Positions 1 through 5,564 of a stretch of 10,226 nucleotides of DNA are shown in pieces. Each line of letters opens with the position of its first letter. Within the stretch, counting starts at the first letter, position 1. A program made the translations under genes and the position numbers. The notes under the pieces are model-generated. The model was not told where the DNA came from, ran no database searches, and worked only from the letters and a program-made list of their open reading frames with translations. The stretch spans positions 1 through 10,226 of the forward strand of contig WRLJ01000046.1 in the NCBI GenBank assembly GCA_009777685.1, written 5' to 3'. The stretch is from Oscillospiraceae bacterium (GTDB lineage Bacteria > Bacillota > Clostridia > Oscillospirales > UBA929).

Positions 1-207
1 CAGGAAGGTGAACATCAGGACGAAAACCAGCGCGATTGACGCGATTTTCAGAAGCAGGAAGAGAATGTCCTTCCCAAGAGACGGCGCGTTCGGTCTCTTC
101 TCCTCGGCGGCCGCGTCCGGGATCACGGCGGGCTGAGCCGCCGGCTCCAGGGGCGCGCTTCCGCGCAGGAATTCCTGATTGAGCTGCTGTAATGATTGCG
201 GGGCCAT
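1..207 (-). CDS. signal peptidase I-like protein, N-terminal part (runs off the left edge)
   Basis: Only the first 69 residues are in the window. They form a soluble Pro/Ala/Glu-rich N-terminus of about 46 residues, then a membrane segment (about residues 47-69) ending in LVFVLMFTFL. That pattern is typical of the single N-terminal anchor of bacterial-type signal peptidase I (family S26), which cleaves signal peptides outside the membrane. The catalytic Ser and Lys would lie beyond the edge. Residues 5-14 (SLQQLNQEFL) match residues 5-14 (SLEELNRDFI) of the signal peptidase at 3666-4379, which supports the call. The start is set by a GAGGTGAT ribosome site five bases before ATG at 207. That site overlaps the end of the adhesin gene, whose TGA is only 6 bases upstream, so the two are one transcript and probably coupled. 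A sortase with a similar N-terminal anchor cannot be excluded. The family call is inference from a fragment. Confidence 0.62.
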   Translation of the reverse strand, partial: MAPQSLQQLNQEFLRGSAPLEPAAQPAVIPDAAAEEKRPNAPSLGKDILFLLLKIASIALVFVLMFTFL

Positions 208-213
208 TCCGGA

Positions 214-3200
214 TCACCTCGTTTTCTGTTTCCTGTTTTGCCGTGTCCTCATCCGTCTCCGAGGGAGCTTGGCGGCGGCCAGCCCCGCGAGGAGGAGGGC
301 CGGCGCGGTCAGCGGCAGCGCCGCCGCGGCCGCGCTCCGCGCTCCGGCATCCAGTCCGGTGGGGACCACGAACATCCAGGTGTTGACAAACCGGAAGGCT
401 CGCGCCTCCATCCCGACGGTCTCATAGAGCATATCGAATTCGTACAGGGCGCCCGGATACCGGGTGTCCGTATACGTCATCGTCCAGTGGCCGCTGTCGA
501 GCACTTCCGTGACCTTGATCATGGCGTTGGAGGGGATGTCCTTCAGGATAACGGCCTGTCCGTCGCGCAGGGAGAAGACCGCTTTCCCGCCTTCCTCCAG
601 CGTGATATAATTCACGGGCAAAATCGCGTCGCCCTCGTAGTAGATCCGTGTGCCCGCCGCCAGCGGGTTCCCCTCGCCGTCTTTCAGGGCCAAGGCAAAG
701 GTGAAGGGCCGTACAGTACCGCTGAGGTCTCCCATCACGATTTTGCTGACCGTCACATCCACCTCCCGGTAGGGTGCGTACACATAGTAGATGTCTCTGT
801 TTTCTTTGATTTGCGTGCTTCCGGGGCTTCCCGGCGTGTAATCCCCGCCGCCGCTGTTCGGGGGGGCATCCCATTTATGTCCCCTGACGCTGTACCCGTC
901 GATGTTGTCGAGAGTGAGGATATCCTTGCCGTAATAGCCGCCCGCCTCCACCATGACCGTGGTGTCGTCCTTGCCCGGGACGGGGAGGCCGTAGATATCC
1001 ACATAGATTTCCCGGACGATGAGAAGGGCGGCGGCGCCGGTCTTCACGGGCAGAGACCTGTAATAATTGTCGGGCACGTGGTTGTTGTTGTAGTACTGAT
1101 AGGTCTTGTTGACCGAATAGATCAGCGGGTTGTCATAGACGGCGGGGGAGGCGCCGCTGAGGCGGGACAGCTGCTGCAAACCGCCGGAATCCCCCATGTA
1201 GATGTTGTAATTCTGAGCGCTTGTGCCGCCGGTGGTAAAGGAGAACATTCCGGCGTCAAACGGCACGCTCAGGGTTCGCAGAGGACTGGTCAGATCGCCG
1301 GCGGCAAAGATGACGATTTGCTGGCCCGTCTTGGGCCGCAGGTTCTCGTCGGGGAAGTTGAGATTGACATAATAGGCGTTCCCCTTGTTGATTCCATAGT
1401 CATGCTTCGCGACGTCATCCCCGGCATAAATCCCGGCGAAGGCGGTGCGTTTCCGGCCAAACACCACGATGTCGGCGTCCTTGCTGATGTAGAGGTTCGG
1501 CACGACCTTGTTGTTCCAGCCGGTACCCACGCCGCTGCCCTCGTTCACGTCCGCGATGATGGTCCCGCCGGTGATGGTCACGGAGCCTTCCAGCTTCTCG
1601 TCATGGGTCGGCGCGCTGGCCCCTTCGTAGCCTCCGTTGCCGATGCCCGCGCCCACCCTGGCCTTTACCTTCAAACGGCCGGCGCTGATGGTCACGCTGA
1701 CGCTTCCGGCAATGTGGTGGCTGCCAGCTCCGGTCGTGCCGCCTCCGCCGCCGATGGCCGCGCCTGAGGCGGTGGTTTCGGCGGTGATGGTCCCGCCGGT
1801 AATGTTGACGGTGGCGTCGCTGGAGCGCTGGCCGCCGCCGATGGCCGCGCCGTTTCTGGCAAACGCGGTCACGTTTCCGCCGGTGATGGTCACGTTGCCA
1901 ACGCCGCTCGGGGATGTGCCGCTGCCCGCGCCGCCGCCGATGGCCGCGCCGCCGCCCGTGCTGCCGTCGGGAACCGTCGCGATTACGGTTCCGCCGGTGA
2001 TGAGTACATTGCCCGTGCCGCTCCGTCCGCCGCCGATGGCCGCTCCAAAGCTGCTGTTGGCGGTCGTCGCGGTCACGTGGCCGCCGGTGATGACGATGTT
2101 GCCGGATGTGAGGTACGCGCCGCCGATGACGGCGGCCTCGATGTCCGTTCCGGCCTGGGTGGCGTTGATCGTACCGCCCTTGATGGTGATCAGGCCGCTG
2201 TTTGAACGGTTGGAGGCGGTGTCATAATATCCTCCGATGGCCGCGTTTTTGGAGACGGGGGAGGAGATGGAAAGCAAGCCTTCGTTCCCGCCGGGCGCCG
2301 CTGCGCTGTCTATGGTGAGGCGGGTATTTTCCCTCACGGTGATATACCCCTTGGAGAGGATGTTCTCTCCGGCCAGCAGCAGGGTCAGCTCGGCGCTGCC
2401 GTACAGGTGAATGTAGAGCTCGCCCTTGATCCCGTTCAGGATGAACGTGGTTTGGGTTCCGTCCAGAACGTGGATTGTCCAAAACGCCGCCATATTGCCC
2501 GTTTGCCTGATCTCGTAGGTGTATGTATTGGCGGCGGCGCTGAAATCAATCCTCCGGGTTGTGCCCGCGGTAAATGTGTAGCCCGCGTGCTTGCTGCCGG
2601 ATTGCATACCGGCCCCGATGTCGATGGAAAAATCCTCCTCCTCTTCTTCCGGTGCGCGGGGGGCGGCGGCCGCCCCCTCCAGCACCGTGACGGCCACGGA
2701 CGGCGTCTGGCCGGAGTGTTCAAAGCCCTCGGCCCGCGCCGTGAGGACATAGGTCCCCGGCACGTTTCCGTCATACACGCCCTCCCAGATCACGGGGACG
2801 CTGAGGATAACGGCGTCCGCGCCGCTGTCTGTCCCGGCTCCGGTGTCCGCGGGTTCCCCGCTGTCCTCTTCGGGGGCGTCCTCATGGATGTCGAAATCCC
2901 CCGCAACGACCGGCTCGCCCGCTTTTTCCTCGTAGGCGGCCTCGCTGTCGATGATTTCTTCAGGGGCGTCCTCCTGGGTGTCGAAGCCGCCCATAACGAC
3001 CGGCTCACCCGCCTTTTCCTCGGCGGCCTCACTGTCGATGATTTCTTCGGGAGCCTCCCCGCGGGTGTCGAAGTCACCCATAACGATCGGCTCGCCCGGC
3101 TTTTCCTCGTAGGCGGCCTCGCTGTCGATGATCTCCTCCGCTTTCTCCGTCCCGGAGTCTAATACCGCGGGCAGCTCCGCCGGCAATTCTAAGTCTTCCC

Positions 3201-3390
3201 ACGGGGTGCCAAGCTCCACCTGCTTTTCCAATACAAGGCCGCCTGGCTCAAAATACAGGACCGCGGCGTCGGGCGGTTCCGCCACCGTGCGGCCGATGTT
3301 CGGCAAAAAGGATATGAGTATCATGACGGCGAGCAGTGCGCCGGATATGCTTTGAAGCCGGAGCTTCGCCCTTTGCGGTCTGTTTTTCAT
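214..3390 (-). CDS. large wall-anchored surface adhesin with beta-helix repeats, MucBP-like and pilin-type isopeptide domains
   Basis: A 1058-residue surface protein. In order: signal peptide with hydrophobic core at about 17-30; first half of a bacterial Ig-like domain at about 52-78 (LGTPWEDLELP); an acidic tandem-repeat insert (85-173); the second half of the Ig-like domain at about 194-236 (VPVIWEGVYDGNVPGTYVLTA); an acidic linker; a Cthe_2159-like carbohydrate-binding beta-helix region at about 280-650, with GAAIGGG turns near 449, 482, 514 and 543 and ITGGxVxA strands; a MucBP-like domain at about 788-873; and a pilin/Cna-B-like domain at about 876-1003. In that last domain K883, E962 and N1003 sit where an internal Lys-Asn isopeptide bond and its Glu helper would be. 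The C-terminus has VPTG (1009-1012), a hydrophobic stretch (1019-1042) and a basic tail, the layout of a sortase substrate with a non-LPXTG signal. AAAGGAG precedes the ATG. The start overlaps the stop of the RHH gene by 4 bases. The role (adhesion, possibly to carbohydrate) is inferred from the domains. Confidence 0.88.
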   Translation of the reverse strand: MKNRPQRAKLRLQSISGALLAVMILISFLPNIGRTVAEPPDAAVLYFEPGGLVLEKQVELGTPWEDLELPAELPAVLDSGTEKAEEIIDSEAAYEEKPGEPIVMGDFDTRGEAPEEIIDSEAAEEKAGEPVVMGGFDTQEDAPEEIIDSEAAYEEKAGEPVVAGDFDIHEDAPEEDSGEPADTGAGTDSGADAVILSVPVIWEGVYDGNVPGTYVLTARAEGFEHSGQTPSVAVTVLEGAAAAPRAPEEEEEDFSIDIGAGMQSGSKHAGYTFTAGTTRRIDFSAAANTYTYEIRQTGNMAAFWTIHVLDGTQTTFILNGIKGELYIHLYGSAELTLLLAGENILSKGYITVRENTRLTIDSAAAPGGNEGLLSISSPVSKNAAIGGYYDTASNRSNSGLITIKGGTINATQAGTDIEAAVIGGAYLTSGNIVITGGHVTATTANSSFGAAIGGGRSGTGNVLITGGTVIATVPDGSTGGGAAIGGGAGSGTSPSGVGNVTITGGNVTAFARNGAAIGGGQRSSDATVNITGGTITAETTASGAAIGGGGGTTGAGSHHIAGSVSVTISAGRLKVKARVGAGIGNGGYEGASAPTHDEKLEGSVTITGGTIIADVNEGSGVGTGWNNKVVPNLYISKDADIVVFGRKRTAFAGIYAGDDVAKHDYGINKGNAYYVNLNFPDENLRPKTGQQIVIFAAGDLTSPLRTLSVPFDAGMFSFTTGGTSAQNYNIYMGDSGGLQQLSRLSGASPAVYDNPLIYSVNKTYQYYNNNHVPDNYYRSLPVKTGAAALLIVREIYVDIYGLPVPGKDDTTVMVEAGGYYGKDILTLDNIDGYSVRGHKWDAPPNSGGGDYTPGSPGSTQIKENRDIYYVYAPYREVDVTVSKIVMGDLSGTVRPFTFALALKDGEGNPLAAGTRIYYEGDAILPVNYITLEEGGKAVFSLRDGQAVILKDIPSNAMIKVTEVLDSGHWTMTYTDTRYPGALYEFDMLYETVGMEARAFRFVNTWMFVVPTGLDAGARSAAAAALPLTAPALLLAGLAAAKLPRRRMRTRQNRKQKTR
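2872..3138 (-). repeat. three in-frame ~90-bp tandem repeats in the adhesin gene
   Basis: Three head-to-tail units encode residues 85-114, 115-143 and 144-173 of the adhesin. Each starts EEIIDSEAA and ends with a GDFD/GGFD motif and an acidic AP junction. The middle unit lacks one Tyr codon (29 against 30 residues). A broken fourth unit (EEDSGEP, 174-180) follows. All length differences are multiples of three, so the reading frame is kept. The units lie between the two halves of an Ig-like domain. Confidence 0.9.
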
Positions 3391-3575
3391 GACGGCCTTC
3401 TCCTTTCAATGGAATCGTTCTTTGCCTGGCTGAATTTTTCGATGTAGTCCAATGCCGCGTGTCTGACAAATTCTCCGAGGCCCCGGTGCTCCGCTTCCGC
3501 GTGCTCCCGTATTTTCTCGTAGGAATGACTGTCAAACCTTACGACGATCTGTTTGCTTTTCGTATCTGTTTTCAA
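3387..3575 (-). CDS. ribbon-helix-helix (CopG/Arc-like) small DNA-binding protein
   Basis: A 62-residue protein of the ribbon-helix-helix type. KQIVVRFD (about 8-15) would form the DNA-contacting beta strand, residues 16-30 the first helix and 32-47 the second (LGEFVRHAALDYIEKF). Such proteins bind operators as dimers and often repress their own operon. The start is TTG at 3575: an in-frame TGA lies 12 bases upstream and there is no in-frame ATG in the N-terminal region. The nearest purine-rich stretch (GGGAAGGGA) is unusually far, 13 bases, from the TTG, so translation may be weak. The stop overlaps the adhesin start as ATGA, and the adhesin ribosome site lies inside this gene, so the two are coupled. 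No toxin partner follows, so a toxin-antitoxin role is not supported. Control of the adhesin operon is inference from position. Confidence 0.8.
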   Translation of the reverse strand: MKTDTKSKQIVVRFDSHSYEKIREHAEAEHRGLGEFVRHAALDYIEKFSQAKNDSIERRRPS

Positions 3576-3612
3576 TGGATTGTTTCATTCCCTTCCCGAT
3601 ATGAATTTTCAA

Positions 3613-3650
3613 CCGTCATTTGTGACGGAACGCAAGCTCTGTCGAGAGCT
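3613..3650 (-). promoter_or_regulatory. two small perfect hairpins in the leader of the RHH-adhesin transcript
   Basis: Two perfect inverted repeats lie between the predicted promoter (3661-3704) and the TTG start. AGCTCT-GTCG-AGAGCT is at 3635-3650 and CCGTCA-TTTG-TGACGG at 3613-3628. Neither is followed by a T-run on the transcribed strand, so they are not ordinary terminators. They could be operators for a dimeric protein such as the RHH product, or RNA structures affecting the weak start. The function is unknown. Confidence 0.45.
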
Positions 3651-3660
3651 GTTTACAATT

Positions 3661-3704
3661 GTATTTTACCCCGCTGTTTTTTTCGCCGCTACACCCGAAA
3701 GGGT
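3661..3704 (-). promoter_or_regulatory. conserved 44-bp promoter-like element, copy A (RHH-adhesin operon)
   Basis: Read on the minus strand: ACCC-TTTC-GGGTGTAGCGGC, 14 bases, GGTAAAATAC. It shares the fixed bases and the exact 44-bp length with three other elements in the window. TAAAAT at 3663-3668 is the likely -10 box, putting the start of transcription about 80 bases before the RHH start. The element overlaps coding DNA: the last 12 codons and the stop of the upstream signal peptidase gene lie inside it. Confidence 0.65.
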
Positions 3705-4379
3705 ACTTTTTCGCTGAATCCCGAAGGAGAGAAGGACGCACGCGGCGAGGATAACGGCCACGAGGCGGATGCTGCTCTCCAGCCGGGACAGCACGGCCCC
3801 GGCGCCGGGAAGGGTGAAAATCACCTTGCCCACCACGTTCGCTTCCGGCACGACGTCTTTATCCGGGATTTCGCTGTTGGTGCCCTGCGTCCGAAATCCT
3901 CTGGCACCGGCGGCCAGGTAATCCTCATATATGCCGACGACCTTGTGCGTCACCGGAGCGCCGGCATCGCGCGTGTAGGTGATGTTGTCTCCGGCCCGGA
4001 TATCCCGGGGGTCGGTCTGCTTCACCAAAATGAACGAGTCCCTGGGAATCTCATCCTGCATACTGGAGGTCAGCACCGTAAAATACGAGTATCCCGCGAT
4101 GCGCCGCGGAGTTCCGTCTCCGCCGGAGTCAAGGGCCGGGAACACGAGCGGCGCGGCGGCCAGACAGAGCAGCACGAGGGCGGTGAACAGGCCGATCTTT
4201 CCTCTCAAACGCCTCCGTCCCCGGGGGAGATCGGAAGAATCCGCCTTGGCCGGTTTGGCCGTTTTCACCTTTGGAAGGACCGCGGCTTCCGGGCGTTCCG
4301 GTTTCGCCGCCGGTTTTGGGGCCGGAACATGCCGGGAGATAAAGTCCCGGTTCAGCTCCTCCAATGATTTCACATCCAT
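3666..4379 (-). CDS. SipW-like (ER-type) signal peptidase, family S26
   Basis: A 237-residue membrane serine peptidase. It has a cytosolic Pro/Lys/Ala-rich N-terminus (1-61), a first membrane segment at about 62-82, an extracellular catalytic domain at about 95-192, and a second membrane segment at about 205-220. The catalytic Ser is predicted at S106 in LTSSMQ, and GDNITY (130-135) follows. H145 in THKVV replaces the Lys of bacterial-type enzymes, which marks the SipW/archaeal/ER Ser-His class. TQGTNSEIPD (164-173) matches the TxGDAN...D block that carries the acidic residue. SipW enzymes often process a few dedicated surface substrates such as TasA-like fibre proteins, so the adhesin operon downstream is a plausible client (inference). 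AGGAGA precedes the ATG at 4379. It lies 49 bases after the DivIVA-like gene, probably in the same transcript. Its C-terminal 12 codons overlap promoter element A. Confidence 0.85.
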   Translation of the reverse strand: MDVKSLEELNRDFISRHVPAPKPAAKPERPEAAVLPKVKTAKPAKADSSDLPRGRRRLRGKIGLFTALVLLCLAAAPLVFPALDSGGDGTPRRIAGYSYFTVLTSSMQDEIPRDSFILVKQTDPRDIRAGDNITYTRDAGAPVTHKVVGIYEDYLAAGARGFRTQGTNSEIPDKDVVPEANVVGKVIFTLPGAGAVLSRLESSIRLVAVILAACVLLSFGIQRKSTLSGVAAKKTAG

Positions 4380-4428
4380 CTCATGTCTCTCCTTTCCGGC
4401 CGGGTGAGCGCCTGCCGGTCCCGTCCCT

Positions 4429-4932
4429 TTATCCGGCCTGCTCCCGCTCCGGCGGCGCGAAGGTCAGCAGCCTGTATATCTCGCTGGCCGCGTGCCCCAT
4501 CGTTTTATGGGCCTGGTCAAGATTTTTCTTCGCGCGCTCCAGGATTCTGCCCGCTTCGCTGTTGGCGTCGCCGATGATTTTGTCCGCGGCCGCGTGTGCC
4601 TGTTCCACCGCGGCGCTCGCGTCCTCGGCGGCCCTGCGGGCTTCCGCTTTCGCGGCGGCCGCCTCCGTCTGCGCTTCGGAGATGATTTTCTGGGCCAGCA
4701 TTTCCGTGTTCATCAATGTTTTGGCCGCGATTTCGGGGTCCATTCCGGCCCGCGCCTGCGTATCCGGCGTTCCGGCCTTCTCCAGCAGACCGTTATAGCG
4801 GCCCTGAAGAGCCCGGTATTCGTTATAGACTCCCGTATACGCCTCCGAAAGCATTCGGATGTAGTGGTTCACCTGTTCCCGGTCATACCCGTTTTTTTCC
4901 TCTGTGAAATAAACTTTGCCGGTGCTTGTCAT
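4429..4932 (-). CDS. DivIVA-like coiled-coil protein
   Basis: A 167-residue soluble protein. The N-terminus (FTEEKNGYDREQVNHYI, residues 9-25) matches the DivIVA N-terminal signature (F..GYD..xV..yI/L), which in the family binds curved membrane. Residues about 68-155 are Ala/Glu/Lys/Gln-rich and predicted to form a long coiled coil. Family members act as scaffolds at poles and septa that recruit other proteins. The N-terminus is a good match, but the protein is short and is not in the usual ylm/sep gene neighbourhood of true DivIVA, so a specialised paralog is more likely. The start at 4932 has AGGAGGT eight bases upstream. It is preceded by promoter element B and followed by the SipW-like peptidase gene, so it may position the secretion or anchoring machinery (inference). 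Confidence 0.75.
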   Translation of the reverse strand: MTSTGKVYFTEEKNGYDREQVNHYIRMLSEAYTGVYNEYRALQGRYNGLLEKAGTPDTQARAGMDPEIAAKTLMNTEMLAQKIISEAQTEAAAAKAEARRAAEDASAAVEQAHAAADKIIGDANSEAGRILERAKKNLDQAHKTMGHAASEIYRLLTFAPPEREQAG

Positions 4933-5027
4933 CGTCGTCGACCTCCTGTTGTATGGGGTGTGCTGTGATCGCTCCCCGGCCGGCGTTCGTTAGGATGCGT
5001 GAAGGCTGCCGAAGAATGATTACGGTT

Positions 5028-5071
5028 GTATTCTACCTGCCTGACATAGACGCCGCTACACCCAAAAGGGT
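5028..5071 (-). promoter_or_regulatory. conserved 44-bp promoter-like element, copy B (DivIVA-like/SipW-like operon)
   Basis: Minus strand: ACCC-TTTT-GGGTGTAGCGGC, 14 bases, GGTAGAATAC. The -10 would be TAGAAT (5030-5035), about 90-100 bases before the DivIVA-like start. It begins 5 bases after the stop codon of the 45-residue small ORF. Similarity to copy C continues into the transcribed leader, covering 4988-5071 against 5257-5340. Confidence 0.65.
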
Positions 5072-5076
5072 GCTTT

Positions 5077-5214
5077 TTACGGGGTCTCGCTTAATGCCCC
5101 GAGGGTTCTCTCCACCACTCTGTCTACATATTCCTGCGAGTGCGGATGCTGCGAAAGCCGTTCCTCCATGATTTCCCGAAGCAGCTTCTGCAGGCTGGCC
5201 AGCAATTGCTCCAT
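5077..5214 (-). CDS. 45-residue small helical protein, unknown function
   Basis: A short ORF starting at ATG 5214 and ending at TAA 5077-5079, with an excellent ribosome site (AAAGGAGG about 8-9 bases before the start). The product begins MEQLLASLQKLLREIMEERL and ends LGALSETP. It is rich in Leu, Glu and Arg and looks like two amphipathic helices (about 2-21 and 27-42) joined by a QHPHS turn. It has no signal peptide or membrane segment. Promoter element C lies about 80 bases upstream and element B directly follows its stop, so it has its own place in the putative regulon. I do not recognise a family. The strong ribosome site and dedicated promoter are the case for it being real. It could be a partner of the DivIVA-like or RHH protein, but nothing shows this. 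Confidence 0.62.
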   Translation of the reverse strand: MEQLLASLQKLLREIMEERLSQHPHSQEYVDRVVERTLGALSETP

Positions 5215-5256
5215 ATCGTGTCGCCTCCTTTCTGGATCATCGGCGGCGGGCAGGGG

Positions 5257-5340
5257 GGTTAGAAACCGTGAACACCGCCGAAGAATGATTATGGTTGTAT
5301 TTTACCTGTACAAAAATAATGCCGCTACACCCGAACGGGT
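5257..5340 (-). repeat. promoter-plus-leader repeat shared with 4988-5071
   Basis: Besides the 44-bp element, the 40 bases transcribed after it are conserved between this copy and 4988-5071. Both read ACAACCRTAATCATT, then CTTCGGC and a TTCACG block, ending near CTAAC. Copies A and D do not share this leader, so B and C appear to come from a duplication of a promoter with its leader. Confidence 0.7.
5297..5340 (-). promoter_or_regulatory. conserved 44-bp promoter-like element, copy C (small ORF)
   Basis: Minus strand: ACCC-GTTC-GGGTGTAGCGGC, 14 bases, GGTAAAATAC. The -10 would be TAAAAT at 5299-5304. It sits about 80 bases before the start of the 45-residue ORF. The palindrome centre at 5334.5 lies 42.5 bases upstream of the predicted transcription start. 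Confidence 0.65.
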
Positions 5341-5426
5341 AAAAATTCGGCTGAAAACCGGGAAAAAACCCGCAGTAAAAGCCGCCCCCGGAACGCGGGC
5401 GTCAAATCGACCCGCGTCCCCGCAAA

Positions 5427-5503
5427 CGGCAGCGGGCGGCCCCGGCGCGGGGCCGCCCGTAATCGGTCCGGCGTTTCTTTTATCTGAAATGATCCCAATA
5501 CGC
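5427..5503 (-). repeat. direct repeat copy 1: strong hairpin plus lipoprotein-like gene tail
   Basis: Matches 6287-6361 with an offset of 860 bases. The hairpin arms are identical. The part after the hairpin matches with scattered changes and small indels. In copy 2 this sequence is the end of the lipoprotein gene and its downstream hairpin. Here the same sequence follows the NTF2-like gene, which does not encode that tail. Confidence 0.75.
5433..5459 (-). terminator. GC-rich hairpin after the NTF2-like gene, possible terminator
   Basis: An 11-bp perfect stem, CGGGCGGCCCC against GGGGCCGCCCG, with a 5-base loop. There is no immediate T-run on the transcribed strand, so it may stabilise the transcript end or act with a termination factor rather than terminate alone. 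Confidence 0.45.
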
Positions 5504-5509
5504 GGCGGG
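5480..5509 (-). pseudogene. remnant C-terminal tail of a lipoprotein-like gene
   Basis: In one frame this reads AAYWDHFR followed by a stop, parallel to the AYLDYFR end of the lipoprotein at 6338-7015 and in the same position relative to the repeated hairpin. The open frame extends upstream only about 30 codons, to an in-frame TGA near the end of the NTF2-like gene, with no start signal. It is best read as a leftover of a duplicated gene end. Confidence 0.4.
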
Positions 5510-5535
5510 TACGGCTCCCGCCCCCAGCTCAGGCG

Positions 5536-5564
5536 GATCGTTACGGCAGAATGCCGTAACGATC
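5536..5564 (-). repeat. 13-bp perfect hairpin overlapping the stop codon of the NTF2-like gene
   Basis: GATCGTTACGGCA and its exact complement TGCCGTAACGATC are separated by three bases. The upstream arm on the transcribed strand overlaps the TGA stop (5563-5565). No T-run follows. It could be a transcript-end hairpin or a scar or recognition site of a mobile sequence. The sequence alone does not decide. Confidence 0.6.

Noticed and set aside
196..1767. Long plus-strand open frame opposite the adhesin gene
   Set aside because: It is antisense to GC-rich repetitive adhesin codons, has no family resemblance or ribosome site, and the minus strand has clear domains throughout.
1740..2050. Dispersed DNA repeats with the core GCCGCCGATGGCC as a mobile or regulatory repeat
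   Set aside because: They are in-frame codons for the recurring AIGGG turn of the beta-helix and are explained by protein structure.
1637..2227. Plus-strand open frame rich in Pro, Met and Val
   Set aside because: It is the complement of the Gly-rich GAAIGGG beta-helix repeats; the composition is a mirror effect.
3387..3575. RHH protein as the antitoxin of a toxin-antitoxin pair
   Set aside because: The next gene is a 1058-residue adhesin with a signal peptide and no toxin-sized gene is adjacent.
5395..5417. Hairpin ACGCGGG/CCCGCGT as a terminator
   Set aside because: Short stem, 11-base loop and no T-run directly following; such pairing is expected by chance in GC-rich DNA.
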